Assembly (NCBI RefSeq): GCF_007570865.1 | Contig: NZ_VLPS01000001.1 | Coordinates: forward strand, 744,001-808,000 | Source: Atlantibacter subterraneus | GTDB taxonomy: Bacteria > Pseudomonadota > Gammaproteobacteria > Enterobacterales > Enterobacteriaceae | Direction: 5' to 3' | Length of the DNA: 64,000 bases | Shown: positions 16,652-26,797 of the stretch, piece after piece | Layout: each line of letters opens with the position of its first letter | Position numbering within the stretch: the stretch's first letter is position 1 | Notes under the pieces: generated by a model | Databases searched by the model: none | What the model was told of the DNA's origin: nothing | What the model saw: only the letters and a program-made list of their open reading frames with translations | Position numbers and translations under genes: made by a program

Positions 16652-16849
16652 ATGTCTGACAAAACCAATGAAGAGCGTAATAAAGAAGGTGAAGTAAGCA
16701 AAGGGCTACCTGAGGTCGCGCCGAATGCGGGTAACGCTTATGAAGAGGATGAGCGTCAGGTGAAAGACGCGCCCAATAAGCAGGGGGAAATTCCCCGCAA
16801 GCGCGACGACAGCGAAGACGATGAAAAAGACCCGTTTAAAGCGCAATAA
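16652..16849 (+). CDS. Small acidic hydrophilic protein (65 aa), probably stress-induced
   Basis: A 65-residue protein of nearly only charged and small residues (NEERNKEGEVSKGLPEVAP, then RKRDDSEDDEKDPFKAQ), with no cysteine and no hydrophobic core, so probably intrinsically disordered. The ribosome site GGGAG lies upstream and a sigma-S-like -10 element precedes it; a strong terminator follows. It stands alone between the copper protein and dbpA. The composition and promoter suggest a stationary-phase or desiccation protectant; no family is recognised. Confidence 0.75.
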   Translation: MSDKTNEERNKEGEVSKGLPEVAPNAGNAYEEDERQVKDAPNKQGEIPRKRDDSEDDEKDPFKAQ

Positions 16850-16850
16850 C

Positions 16851-16884
16851 AATCAGGCCCGATTATCGGGCCTGATTGTTTTTG
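16851..16884 (+). terminator. Terminator after the small acidic gene
   Basis: Long perfect stem AATCAGGCCCGAT/ATCGGGCCTGATT followed by GTTTTTG. Confidence 0.9.
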
Positions 16885-16945
16885 ACGGCGAAATGACCGC
16901 GCCTCGCGAATCTGCTAGCATAGCGGCCCGCTTGTATTCAGAGAG

Positions 16946-18325
16946 ATGACCGTGACTGCTTTTTCAACCTTAAACGCTTTGCCTGCCGAACTGCTCGCCA
17001 ATCTTAACGAGCTGGGCTACCACACCATGACCCCGGTCCAGGCGGCGGCGTTACCGGCCATTCTCGCGGGAAAAGACGTGCGCGCCCAGGCCAAAACCGG
17101 CAGCGGCAAGACGGCGGCGTTTGGGCTGGGCCTGCTCCAGCATATTGACGCCAGCCAGTTTATTACCCAGTCGCTGGTGCTGTGCCCAACGCGTGAGCTG
17201 GCGGATCAGGTGGCGAAAGAGCTGCGCCGCCTGGCGCGTTATCTGCCGAATATCAAAGTGCTGACGCTGTGCGGCGGCCAGCCGTTCGGGGCGCAGCGCG
17301 ATTCATTACAACATGCTCCGCATATCATCGTCGCCACGCCGGGGCGTCTGCTCGATCATCTGGAAAAGGGCACCGTGTCGCTGGAAGCACTCAAAACCCT
17401 GGTGCTGGATGAAGCCGATCGCATGCTTGATATGGGCTTTAGCGATGCCATTGACGATGTGATCCGCCATGCGCCGGCGCAGCGCCAGACGCTGCTGTTT
17501 TCCGCCACCTGGCCGGAATCTATCGCCGCCATCAGCAGCCGCGTTCAGCGCAACGCCGAGCACATTGAAATCGACAGCGTGGACGAACTGCCCGCCGTCG
17601 AGCAGCAGTTTTATGAAGCCTCGCGCCGACAAAAAATCCCGCTGCTGTTGAGCCTGCTGAGCAAGCATCAGCCTGCCTCCTGCGTGGTGTTCTGCAACAC
17701 CAAAAAGGACTGTCAGGAGGTGTGCGACGCGCTGAATGAGCACAGCCAGAGCGCGCTGGCGCTGCATGGCGATATGGAACAGCGCGACCGCGACCAGACG
17801 CTGGTGCGCTTTGCCAACGGCAGCAGCCGGGTGCTGGTGGCGACCGACGTTGCGGCGCGCGGGCTGGATATCAAATCGCTGGAGATGGTGATCAACTATG
17901 AACTCTCCTGGGACCCGGAAGTTCACGTCCACCGCATTGGTCGTACCGCACGTGCCGGGCAGAGCGGGCTGGCGGTGAGCCTGTGCGCGCCGGAAGAGGC
18001 GCAGCGCGCGACCATTCTCTCTGAAATGCTGGGCCTGTCGCTGGACTGGCGCGAGCCGGCCATCGGCAATAATGTCAAACCGCTGGAAGCGGAAATGGCG
18101 ACGCTGTGCATCGACGGCGGGAAAAAAGCCAAAATGCGTCCGGGGGATATTCTCGGCGCGCTCACCGGCGATATGGGGCTGGATGGCGCGGACATCGGCA
18201 AAATCGATATGCATCCGATGCACGCCTACGTGGCGGTGCGCCAGTCAGTAGCCCGTCACGCCTGGAAGCAGCTCCAGCAGGGGAAAATCAAAGGCAAGTC
18301 CTGCAAAGTGCGACTGCTGAAGTAA
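16946..18325 (+). CDS. dbpA: ATP-dependent 23S rRNA helicase DbpA
   Basis: Protein of 459 residues. DEAD-box motifs in order: Q motif (MTPVQAAALP), Walker A AKTGSGKT, PTRELA, TPGR, DEAD, SAT, then VATDVAARGLD and HRIGRTARAG. The C-terminal about 75 residues are the RNA-binding domain that recognises hairpin 92 of 23S rRNA and directs the helicase to the peptidyl-transferase centre during 50S assembly. Followed by a bidirectional terminator and convergent nifJ. In E. coli dbpA is also close to zntB/ttcA. Confidence 0.96.
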   Translation: MTVTAFSTLNALPAELLANLNELGYHTMTPVQAAALPAILAGKDVRAQAKTGSGKTAAFGLGLLQHIDASQFITQSLVLCPTRELADQVAKELRRLARYLPNIKVLTLCGGQPFGAQRDSLQHAPHIIVATPGRLLDHLEKGTVSLEALKTLVLDEADRMLDMGFSDAIDDVIRHAPAQRQTLLFSATWPESIAAISSRVQRNAEHIEIDSVDELPAVEQQFYEASRRQKIPLLLSLLSKHQPASCVVFCNTKKDCQEVCDALNEHSQSALALHGDMEQRDRDQTLVRFANGSSRVLVATDVAARGLDIKSLEMVINYELSWDPEVHVHRIGRTARAGQSGLAVSLCAPEEAQRATILSEMLGLSLDWREPAIGNNVKPLEAEMATLCIDGGKKAKMRPGDILGALTGDMGLDGADIGKIDMHPMHAYVAVRQSVARHAWKQLQQGKIKGKSCKVRLLK

Positions 18326-18337
18326 CTTTCGCCAGAT

Positions 18338-18371
18338 AAAAAAATCCCCGCTCAAAAAGCGGGGATTTTTG
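18338..18371. terminator. Bidirectional terminator between dbpA and nifJ
   Basis: AAATCCCCGCT and AGCGGGGATTT arms around CAAAA, flanked by A-run and T-run, so it serves both convergent genes. Confidence 0.9.
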
Positions 18372-18385
18372 TTGATAACGCCAGC

Positions 18386-21300
18386 TTACTCGCTGCTGGC
18401 TTTCTCGGCTTTACCGGCCATTTGCGCCAGGAAATCATAGCGTTTTTGCAGATCCGCCGTAGCGTCTTTCCACAGCTGTTCCGCCACCTCCGGCTGCTGC
18501 GAATTGAGCCTGCGGAAGCGTTGCTCGTTGAGCAGCGTTTCGGCTAGCGCGTCTGATGGCGGACGGGAGTCCAGCGCCAGCGGCAGTTTGCCTTCATCGG
18601 CGCGGCGTGGGTCGAAGCGGTACAGCGGCCAGAAGCCGGTCGCCGTAAGCTGACGCATCTGATCGTGGCTGAGCGCCAGATCGTAGCCGTGCTCCTCGCA
18701 GGGGCTGTAGGCGATAATCAGCGACGGACCGGGATAGGACTCCGCCTCCTGAATCGCTTTCACCGTCTGGTTAAGCTGAGCGCCCAGCGAAATCTGCGCC
18801 ACATAAACGTGCCCGTACATCATCATGCTGACGCCGAGATCTTTACGCGCTTTACGCTTGCCGTGCTCGCCAAATTTAGTCACCGCGCCGAGCGGAGTGG
18901 CTTTCGACGCCTGGCCGCCGGTATTGGAATAACACTGGGTATCCAGCACCAGAATATTGACGTTCTCGGTCAGGCTCAGCACGTGGTCGAGGCCGCCGAA
19001 GCCGATATCGTAGGCCCAACCGTCGCCGCCAATCAGCCAGATGGATTTTTCCACCAGTGCGTCGGCATCGGTCAGTAGCTGACGCGCATCGGCGCTGGCT
19101 TCACCGGCAAGATGCTGGCGCAGCTGGGCGACCTGTTCACGGCGCACCTCCGGCGTGGCTTCGGCGCGCAACTGCGCGTTGAGTTCCGCCGGGATCTTAT
19201 CGGCAAACTGCTCCAGCAGGCGCATCACGCGTGCCCGGTGTTGATCCACGGTTAAACGGAAACCGAGACCAAATTCGGCATTATCTTCAAACAGCGAGTT
19301 GGCCCAGGCCGGGCCGCGCCCGTTGGCGTCGGTGGTATACGGCGTGGAGGGCAGGTTACCGCCGTAAATCGACGAGCAGCCGGTGGCGTTGGCAATCAGC
19401 AACCGGTCGCCGTACAGCTGGGTCAGCAGCTTGATATACGGCGTTTCACCGCAGCCGGAACAGGCACCCGAGTATTCAAACAGCGGGGTAATCAGCTGCG
19501 AGGTACGAATATCGATGCGTTCCAGCTTGCTGCGGTCAATTTCCGGCAGATCGAGGAAGAAGTCGTAATTCGCTTTCTCTTCTTCCACATGCTCAAGGCG
19601 CGACATCATATTGATGGCCTTGATTTCCGGGTTCTGACGGTCTTTCGCCGGGCAAACTTCCACGCACAGGTTACAGCCGGTGCAGTCTTCTGGCGCAACT
19701 TGTAAAACATATTTCTGACCACGCATGTCACGGGATTTCACGTCCAGCGATTGCAGGGCGTCGGGCGCGTTCTCCATGTCTTCGGGCGAGACCACTTTGG
19801 CGCGGATCGCCGAGTGCGGGCAGGCGGCGACGCAGTGGTTACACTGGGTACACAGCTCCGGTTTCCAGATCGGGATCTCTTCGGCGATATTGCGTTTTTC
19901 CCAGCGGGTAGTGCCCACCGGCCAGGTGCCGTCCGGCGGCAGGGCAGACACCGGTAGCGCGTCGCCAAGGCCCGCCAGCATTGCGGCAGTCACGGTTTTG
20001 ACGAAATCCGGCGCGGCGTCGGAGACCACCGGCGGGCGGTTGGCGCTCTGGCTGTTCACCGGCTGTAATGGCACCGCGGAAATCGATTCCCGCGCCAGCG
20101 CCAGCGCCTGCCAGTTACGCTCCACCAGCTCCTGGCCTTTACTGCTGTAGCTTTTAGCGATCGCGCCCTGAAGCTGTTGCAGGGCGCTGTCGCCCGGCAG
20201 AATGTGGGTCAGATGGAAAAACGCCATCTGCATCACCGTGTTGATACGCGCGCCCAACTGGCATTCGCGGGCGATTTTCTGGGCGTTGATGATAAAGAAC
20301 CGCGCCTGTTTCTGGTTCAGCACCGCCTGCACATCCCGCGGCAGACGATCCCACACCTCTTCGGCGCTGTACGGCGTGTTGAGCAGGAAAATGCCGCCGG
20401 GTTTCAGCCGCTCGGCCATCTGGTATTTATCGATAAACTGCAACTGGTGGCAGCCGACGAAATCGGCTTTATCCACCAGATAGGCGGAATTAATCGGCTT
20501 TTCACTGACGCGCAAATGGGAAACCGTCAGGCCACCGGCCTTTTTGGAGTCATAGACAAAATAGCCCTGGGCGTACCACGGCGTGGCGTTACCGATAATT
20601 TTGATATTGTTTTTGGTGGCCGACACGCTGCCGTCGCTGCCTAAACCGTAGAACAGCGCTTCCAGTTTGGCGTGAGACGGCAGGGTGTTTTCCGGCAGCG
20701 GCAGCGAGAGATTGGTGACGTCGTCATAAATTCCCACCGTAAAGCGCGATTTTGGCTTCGCCTGGCGCAGCTCTTCAAATACCGCCAGCGCGCAGTCCGG
20801 GCCGAACTCTTTCGATGACAGCCCATAACGGCCACCAATCACGCGCGGCAGCGTTTCGCGCTCGCCGCGGCTGAAGGCTTCCGCCAGGCTGGTCATCACG
20901 TCAAGATACAGCGGCTCCGCCAGCGCGCCGGGCTCTTTGGTGCGATCCAGCACGGCGATATGACGCACGCTTTGCGGCAGCGCATCCAGCATCTGGCTGG
21001 CGTTGAACGGGCGGAACAGCCGGACTTTCAGCACGCCGACTTTCTCGCCGCGCGTCAGCAGCTCGTCCACCACTTCTTCACAAGTGCCAATCGCGGAGCC
21101 CATCAGCACGATAACGCGCTCCGCTTCAGGGTGGCCGTAATAGTCAAAAGGCCGGTACTGGCGACCGGTTGCCGCCGCGAAGTCGTCCATCGCCTGCTGA
21201 ACGTGGTCGTACACCGCGTCATACCACGGGTTGGTGGCTTCCCGGGACTGGAACCAGGTATCCGGGTTGGCGGAGGTGCCGCGGATCACCGGATGTTCCG

Positions 21301-21916
21301 GGTTCAGCGCTCTTGCGCGGTGGGCGTCAATTTCCTCCTGAGGCAGCAGGCTGAGCAGCGTCTCGTTAGAGAGCGGGACGATTTTGTTGATTTCGTGGGA
21401 GGTGCGGAAACCATCAAAGAAATGAATAAACGGCACCCGGCTTTTCAGGGTGGCGATATGGGTAATCAGGGCGAAATCCTGCGCTTCCTGAACGCTGCTG
21501 GCGCACAGCATCGCGCAGCCGGTCTGGCGTACTGCCATCACGTCGGAATGATCGCCAAAAATCGACAGCGCGTGGGTCGCAACGGTGCGTGCCGCCACGT
21601 GCAGCACAAACGGGGTGAGCTGTCCGGCAAGTTTATACAGGGTCGGGATCATCAGTAATAATCCCTGCGAGGAGGTGAACGACGTTGACAGCGCGCCGGT
21701 TTGCAGCGCGCCGTGTACCGTGGCGATCGCCCCGGCCTCGGACTGCATTTCCACCACGCGCGGGACATCGCCCCAGACGTTTGTCACCCCGTTGCCCGCC
21801 CAGTCGTCGGCCTGCTCCGCCATGGTGGAACTGGGGGTAATAGGGTAGATAGCAATCACCTCGCTGGCGCGAAACGCCACCGAGGCGACCGCGCCGTTAC
21901 CGTCAATTGTGATCAT
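18386..21916 (-). CDS. nifJ: Pyruvate:ferredoxin/flavodoxin oxidoreductase
   Basis: Protein of 1176 residues, the normal single-chain size (E. coli YdbK). Pyruvate-binding N-terminal domain with AIYPITPSSTMAEQADDW; a 2[4Fe-4S] insert with CTQCNHCVAACP and CTGCNLCVEVCP at about residues 690-760; and a C-terminal thiamine-diphosphate domain with CSGCGETPYIK and GGDGWAYDIGFGGLDH. It oxidises pyruvate to acetyl-CoA and reduces ferredoxin or flavodoxin under anaerobic or oxidative stress conditions. In E. coli ompN and micC lie beside it; neither is present here. Confidence 0.97.
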   Translation of the reverse strand: MITIDGNGAVASVAFRASEVIAIYPITPSSTMAEQADDWAGNGVTNVWGDVPRVVEMQSEAGAIATVHGALQTGALSTSFTSSQGLLLMIPTLYKLAGQLTPFVLHVAARTVATHALSIFGDHSDVMAVRQTGCAMLCASSVQEAQDFALITHIATLKSRVPFIHFFDGFRTSHEINKIVPLSNETLLSLLPQEEIDAHRARALNPEHPVIRGTSANPDTWFQSREATNPWYDAVYDHVQQAMDDFAAATGRQYRPFDYYGHPEAERVIVLMGSAIGTCEEVVDELLTRGEKVGVLKVRLFRPFNASQMLDALPQSVRHIAVLDRTKEPGALAEPLYLDVMTSLAEAFSRGERETLPRVIGGRYGLSSKEFGPDCALAVFEELRQAKPKSRFTVGIYDDVTNLSLPLPENTLPSHAKLEALFYGLGSDGSVSATKNNIKIIGNATPWYAQGYFVYDSKKAGGLTVSHLRVSEKPINSAYLVDKADFVGCHQLQFIDKYQMAERLKPGGIFLLNTPYSAEEVWDRLPRDVQAVLNQKQARFFIINAQKIARECQLGARINTVMQMAFFHLTHILPGDSALQQLQGAIAKSYSSKGQELVERNWQALALARESISAVPLQPVNSQSANRPPVVSDAAPDFVKTVTAAMLAGLGDALPVSALPPDGTWPVGTTRWEKRNIAEEIPIWKPELCTQCNHCVAACPHSAIRAKVVSPEDMENAPDALQSLDVKSRDMRGQKYVLQVAPEDCTGCNLCVEVCPAKDRQNPEIKAINMMSRLEHVEEEKANYDFFLDLPEIDRSKLERIDIRTSQLITPLFEYSGACSGCGETPYIKLLTQLYGDRLLIANATGCSSIYGGNLPSTPYTTDANGRGPAWANSLFEDNAEFGLGFRLTVDQHRARVMRLLEQFADKIPAELNAQLRAEATPEVRREQVAQLRQHLAGEASADARQLLTDADALVEKSIWLIGGDGWAYDIGFGGLDHVLSLTENVNILVLDTQCYSNTGGQASKATPLGAVTKFGEHGKRKARKDLGVSMMMYGHVYVAQISLGAQLNQTVKAIQEAESYPGPSLIIAYSPCEEHGYDLALSHDQMRQLTATGFWPLYRFDPRRADEGKLPLALDSRPPSDALAETLLNEQRFRRLNSQQPEVAEQLWKDATADLQKRYDFLAQMAGKAEKASSE

Positions 21917-22179
21917 TCGACACCCTTACATTGCGCAAAATTAAATAAACTCCCTCAACGTGGAGTCCTGAAATAATCTATTAAGTCTAGCAAAGCGCCG
22001 CCCGGGCCATTTTCGCTTTTGTGTCCTCGATATATCTTCTGGTCGTTTCAGACGCGATTAGCCACAAAAGTGCTAAAAAATGTGTCCAGACGCCGAAAGT
22101 GGCGAGGGGGCTCTCGACGTGGCGGCGTTGGCTCGCCTATATTGCAGGGGTTTTGCTGTTTATTAATGAGGGGAGCGTC

Positions 22180-22446
22180 ATGCGTGCAGCGTTTTTAGTG
22201 GGGTGTGCGGCACTTTTTTTGTCCGCGTGCAGTAATGAACCGGTTCAACAGGCAACGGCGGCGCACGTAGCGCCAGGAATGAAAGCCGCGATGTCCAGCT
22301 CCGGCGAGGCGAACTGCGCGATGGTGGGCGGCGCAGCGCTCTCAGCACGACAGCTGGACGGTTCGTTAATCGGCATGTGCGCGCTACCCAACGGCAAACG
22401 CTGTAGCGAAGCCGCTTTAGCCTCCGGCAGCTGCGCCAGCTATTAA
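22180..22446 (+). CDS. ydbJ: DUF333 lipoprotein YdbJ
   Basis: Protein of 88 residues starting at 22180 (GGGAG upstream). It has a short signal sequence with lipobox LSAC, placing lipidated Cys17. The DUF333 domain has ANCAMVGG, MCALPNGKRCSE and SGSCASY. Near identity with E. coli YdbJ in the N-terminal half. Its stop overlaps the stop of convergent hslJ by four bases. Role in the envelope unknown. Confidence 0.93.
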   Translation: MRAAFLVGCAALFLSACSNEPVQQATAAHVAPGMKAAMSSSGEANCAMVGGAALSARQLDGSLIGMCALPNGKRCSEAALASGSCASY

Positions 22447-22865
22447 TAGACCCAGTCGGCCTGCTTATAAATCAGAGTATGTTGCTGATTTTTTAACGTC
22501 AGCGACTGCGGCTTGACGTCTACCGTCGCGCCAGTGGTCAGCAGTTCGCCGATCAGGTTATCCAGCTGGTTAAGTTCAGGCTCGGCGCAAAGCATCCGGG
22601 TGGAAGCCATACCGTCCACTTTCAGCACGTTGCCGTCCAGTTTGCCCTGGCCCATAAAGCGGTTGCACATGCTGCCCGCAACGTGCAGCTTCTCGCCGAA
22701 GCTGATGTCCAGCTGGCGCTGGCTTGCGGTAAGCGGTTTACCGTCCACGCTTTCCAGCACGTAGCGGCGATGCTCAAGGTCTTTCGCGGACAGTGCGTCG
22801 CTGGCGGATTGCGCACAGCCGGCAAGCAGGGCGATGCCGAGTGCTAAACAAGTTAATTTCTTCAT
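22443..22865 (-). CDS. hslJ: Heat-inducible lipoprotein HslJ (META domain)
   Basis: Protein of 140 residues, start at 22865 with GGAG upstream; lipobox LAGC with lipidated Cys17. The META/HslJ domain shows RYVLESVDGKPL, GSMCNRFMG and MLCAEPELNQLDN. In E. coli it is heat induced and linked to novobiocin tolerance. It lies upstream of ldhA's 3' end in the same order as in E. coli. Confidence 0.93.
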   Translation of the reverse strand: MKKLTCLALGIALLAGCAQSASDALSAKDLEHRRYVLESVDGKPLTASQRQLDISFGEKLHVAGSMCNRFMGQGKLDGNVLKVDGMASTRMLCAEPELNQLDNLIGELLTTGATVDVKPQSLTLKNQQHTLIYKQADWVY

Positions 22866-22955
22866 AACTCCTCCATAAGTATTTACGCCATCAATGATTA
22901 CGCGCTGAGTGTGCCACGTCATGTGCGCGTAATCATTGAGGATTATCTTAAAAGG

Positions 22956-23945
22956 TTACACCAACGCGTTCGGGCATTCGCCGCCGTTTTCCAGCTGGCG
23001 CAAATTATCCAGCGTGGTTTCAGAAATGCTGATCAGCGCTTCTTCGGTCAGGAACGCCTGATGGCCGGTAAACAGCACGTTATGGCAGGCGGACAGGCGG
23101 CGGAAGACGTCATCCTGAATCACGTCGTTGGATTTATCTTCGAAGAACAGATCGCGCTCGTTCTCATACACGTCCATGCCCAGCGAACCGATTTTCTGAT
23201 TCTTCAGGGCGTCAATGGCGGCCTGCGAGTCAATCAACCCGCCGCGGCTGGTGTTGATGATCATCACGCCATTTTTCATCTGATCGAACGCCGCCTGGTT
23301 TAACAGGTGGTAGTTTTCCGGCGTGAGCGGGCAGTGCAGAGAGATCACATCCGAATGGGAGAACAGCGTCGGTAAATCGACGTATTCCACGCCGATATCC
23401 AGCGCCGCTGCGCTCGGATACGGATCGAACGCCAGCAGGCGCATCCCGAAGCCTTTTAAAATCCGCAGCGTGGCGACGCCGATTTTCCCGGTGCCGATAA
23501 TCCCGGCGGTTTTACCGTGCATGGTAAAACCGGTTAACCCTTCCAGAGAGAAGTTGGCATCGCGCGTGCGCTGATAGGCGCGGTGAATGCGGCGGTTGAG
23601 GCACATCATCATGCCGATGGCGTGTTCGGCAACGGCTTCCGGGGAGTAGGCCGGGACCCGTACCACGCGCAGCCCCAGCTCTTTGGCGGCATCTAAATCG
23701 ACGTTGTTAAACCCGGCGCAGCGCAGGGCGATAAACTTAACGCCCTGTTTTTTCAGCTCTTCAAGCACCGGGCGGCTGCCGTCGTCGTTGACGAAAACGC
23801 ATACACCGTCGCAGCCGTGCGCGGTTTTAGCGGTCTTCTCAGTGAGCAGGAAGTCATAAAATTCGAGATCGTAACCATATTCCTGGTTAACATGCTGTAG
23901 ATACTTCTTGTCATACTGTTTTGTGCTATACACGGCCAGTTTCAT
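22956..23945 (-). CDS. ldhA: Fermentative D-lactate dehydrogenase LdhA
   Basis: Protein of 329 residues. It reduces pyruvate to D-lactate with NADH in fermentation. The D-2-hydroxyacid dehydrogenase fold is clear: GTGKIGVATLRIL (NAD loop), catalytic Arg in NTSRGGLID, Glu in the DVYENERDLFFED region and His in LFTGHQAFLTEEA. Colinear with E. coli LdhA. With nifJ and FnrS nearby, this stretch carries several genes of anaerobic pyruvate handling. Confidence 0.97.
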   Translation of the reverse strand: MKLAVYSTKQYDKKYLQHVNQEYGYDLEFYDFLLTEKTAKTAHGCDGVCVFVNDDGSRPVLEELKKQGVKFIALRCAGFNNVDLDAAKELGLRVVRVPAYSPEAVAEHAIGMMMCLNRRIHRAYQRTRDANFSLEGLTGFTMHGKTAGIIGTGKIGVATLRILKGFGMRLLAFDPYPSAAALDIGVEYVDLPTLFSHSDVISLHCPLTPENYHLLNQAAFDQMKNGVMIINTSRGGLIDSQAAIDALKNQKIGSLGMDVYENERDLFFEDKSNDVIQDDVFRRLSACHNVLFTGHQAFLTEEALISISETTLDNLRQLENGGECPNALV

Positions 23946-24157
23946 AAGACATTCTCCAGTGATTTTCTGTGATCACGTTAGCATGATTCAAATTTTCTTA
24001 CAAAGTCTAAAAAATCTGATATGAAAGTCAGGGTTATCAATAATTTTAGGCCAACTACGCTTAAATCAACGGCCAGGTTCACCCTGGCGGGCAAAAATGG
24101 CACAATGCGCGGGATAGCCCGTTTAAATCTCTATCAATATCAGGATATTAATCACCC

Positions 24158-26797
24158 ATGAGGGGTAAATACCGAGCTCTTATCGCCCTTGCGCTGCTGC
24201 TGGTTCTGCTGCCGCTGGCGCTGCTGTTAACGGTGGCGCACTGGCTGCCGGGGCTGGTAGGGATTTGGCTGCCGCCGGGCACCCGCATTGCGCTGGAGGA
24301 AAGCCCGCGCATTACGCGCAACAGCGTGGTGATCCCCCATCTCAGCTATCTGGCGGGGGATTGCGAGCTGGCGAAAGTCACTCACGCCACGCTCAGCCAT
24401 CCCAGCCGCTGGAAGCTTGACGTCGACGCGCTCGACCTCAACAGCGCCTGTTTTAACCAGCTTCCCGCCGGGGAAGAGAACCCTGCCGCGCCGCGCACCC
24501 TGGCTGAATGGCAGGCGATGCTGCCTTACAGCTGGCTGACGATCAAAAAATTCACCTTATCGCCCTGGCAGCAGTTTGCCGGGGAATTACAGGTTGGTCT
24601 GACCCCGACGCGCCAGACCATCCGTTATCGGGGGGATGCCGTTGCTCTGGCCGCGCAAATCGACGGGCAAACCGCCACCATCAAATCATTCTCCCTGCAG
24701 GCCATTGAAGGGCAGGCGCCGCTGTCGCTGGCGGGCGAAGTGACGCTGGGCCTGCTGCCGGACGGCTTGCCGACCCAGGGGCACCTCAGCACCCGAGTGC
24801 ATCTGCCGGGGCCGCTGCCGTTGGCGGATGCCGAGCTGGAGTGGGAGCAAAACCGCGGCCAACTGCTGATTAGCGCCCCGGACGATCCCGATCCGCTGCT
24901 CGATCTGCCCTGGACCGTCACTGCCGATCGGCTCGCTATCAGCGACGGGCGCTGGCACTGGGCGCTGGAGGGGATACCGCTGAGCGGCCGGCTGGCTATT
25001 AATGCCGATAACTGGCAGCAGGGGCTGGACGCGGCGCTCATCAGCGGGCGGCTAAACGTGGTGACCCAGGGGGCCGCCGGGAAAGGCAACGCGGTGCTTA
25101 ATTTTGGCCCTGGTAAACTGAGCCTCACGGAGAGCGCCATGCCGGTGCAGCTCACCGGAGAAGCCAAACAGGATCAGATGATTTTCTATGCGGTGCTGCC
25201 GGGGGTGCTGAGCGGCCCGCTGCTCGACCCGCAGCTGCGCTTCGCGCCGGGCGCGCTGCTGCGTTCGCGCGGGCGGGTGATCGACTCGCTGAATATTGAT
25301 GAAATTCGCTGGCCGCTGGCGGGGGTTAAAGTCGCCTCGACCGGCGTGGACGGCAGACTACAGGCTATTTTACGCGCCCATGAACATCAAATGGGCGACT
25401 TTGAACTGCACCTCGACGGCCAGGCGAGCGACTTTTTACCCGACAGCGGCCTGTGGCAGTGGCGCTACTGGGGCGAGGGCGGCTTTACGCCGATGCAGGC
25501 GCGCTGGGACGTGAAGGGCACCGGCGAATGGCGCGACAGCACCATCACGCTAAATACGCTCTCTACCGGGTTTGATAAGCTGCAATACGGCTCGATGCGC
25601 ATCAACGCGCCGCGCCTGGCGATGAATAAGCCGGTGCGCTGGGTGCGCGACGCGGCGCATCCGCTGTTTGAAGGCGCATTGACCCTCGACGCCGGTGAAA
25701 CCACCTTTACCGGCGGCAGCGTCCTGCCGCCGTCGCGGCTTAACTTCAGCGTTCAGGGCAGCGACCCGACCTCATTTCAGTTCAAAGGCGATCTGCATGC
25801 CGATAAGATTGGCCCGGTGCAGGTCAATGGCCGCTGGGATGGCCTTCGCCTGCGCGGCCAGGCGTGGTGGCCCGCGCAGCCGCTGGCGGTGTTCCAGCCG
25901 CTGATCCCGCCTGACTGGAAAATGGCGCTGCGCGACGGCAGTTTCTACGCCCAAATCGCGTTCTCAGCGGCGGCGGAGCAGGGTTTCGAAGCGGGCGGGC
26001 ACGGCGTTCTCAAGGGCGGAAGCGCCTGGATGCCGGATAACAAATTTGACGGCGTCGATTTTGTGCTGCCGTTCCGCTTCAGCGACTCGACCTGGCAACT
26101 CGGCACCCGCGGTCCGGTGAGGCTGCGGATCGGCAGCGTAGAAAATCAGGTTGTCGCGCAGCATCTCACGGCGGATCTGCAAGGCTGGTATCCGTGGAGC
26201 GAACAGCAGCCGCTGATCCTCAGCAATGTCAGCGTTGACGTGCTGGGCGGCAATATCAGTATGCAGCAGCTGCGGATGCCTCAGCGCGATGCGGCGCTGC
26301 TGCGGGTAAACAACATCTCCTCCAGCGAGCTGATTACGGCGGTGAACCCGAAACAGTTTACCCTGTCCGGACGCGTGAACGGCGCGCTGCCGCTGTGGCT
26401 GGATAATCCAGAATGGATCATCAAAGACGGCTGGCTGACCAACCCCGGCCCGATGACGCTGCGGCTGGACAAGGATATGGCGGATGCCATCGTCAAAGAT
26501 AATATGGCGGCGGGCGTCGGCATCAACTGGCTGCGCTATATGGAAATTTCCCGCTCCTGGACGCGACTGAATCTGACCAACCTCGGGGTACTGACGCTGC
26601 ATGCTGAACTCCAGGGCACCAGCCGCGTCGATGGCAAAAGTAACACCGTGAAGTTGAACTATCAGCATGAAGAGAATCTCTTTACTCTGTGGCGCAGCTT
26701 GCGGTTTGGCGACAATCTTCAGGCCTGGCTTGAACAACATGCAAGTTTGCCGGCTGGCGAGTGCAAAACCGGCGAAACCTGTGAGGAACCCCAATGA
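24158..26797 (+). CDS. ydbH: AsmA-like intermembrane protein YdbH
   Basis: Protein of 879 residues with one N-terminal membrane helix (about 7-30) and a long beta-rich periplasmic domain of the AsmA-like/dicarboxylate type (YdbH family). With YnbE it forms a bridge that carries phospholipids to the outer membrane, redundantly with TamB and YhdP. The stop overlaps the ynbE start (ATGA), showing translational coupling. E. coli ydbH is about the same length. Confidence 0.93.
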   Translation: MRGKYRALIALALLLVLLPLALLLTVAHWLPGLVGIWLPPGTRIALEESPRITRNSVVIPHLSYLAGDCELAKVTHATLSHPSRWKLDVDALDLNSACFNQLPAGEENPAAPRTLAEWQAMLPYSWLTIKKFTLSPWQQFAGELQVGLTPTRQTIRYRGDAVALAAQIDGQTATIKSFSLQAIEGQAPLSLAGEVTLGLLPDGLPTQGHLSTRVHLPGPLPLADAELEWEQNRGQLLISAPDDPDPLLDLPWTVTADRLAISDGRWHWALEGIPLSGRLAINADNWQQGLDAALISGRLNVVTQGAAGKGNAVLNFGPGKLSLTESAMPVQLTGEAKQDQMIFYAVLPGVLSGPLLDPQLRFAPGALLRSRGRVIDSLNIDEIRWPLAGVKVASTGVDGRLQAILRAHEHQMGDFELHLDGQASDFLPDSGLWQWRYWGEGGFTPMQARWDVKGTGEWRDSTITLNTLSTGFDKLQYGSMRINAPRLAMNKPVRWVRDAAHPLFEGALTLDAGETTFTGGSVLPPSRLNFSVQGSDPTSFQFKGDLHADKIGPVQVNGRWDGLRLRGQAWWPAQPLAVFQPLIPPDWKMALRDGSFYAQIAFSAAAEQGFEAGGHGVLKGGSAWMPDNKFDGVDFVLPFRFSDSTWQLGTRGPVRLRIGSVENQVVAQHLTADLQGWYPWSEQQPLILSNVSVDVLGGNISMQQLRMPQRDAALLRVNNISSSELITAVNPKQFTLSGRVNGALPLWLDNPEWIIKDGWLTNPGPMTLRLDKDMADAIVKDNMAAGVGINWLRYMEISRSWTRLNLTNLGVLTLHAELQGTSRVDGKSNTVKLNYQHEENLFTLWRSLRFGDNLQAWLEQHASLPAGECKTGETCEEPQ

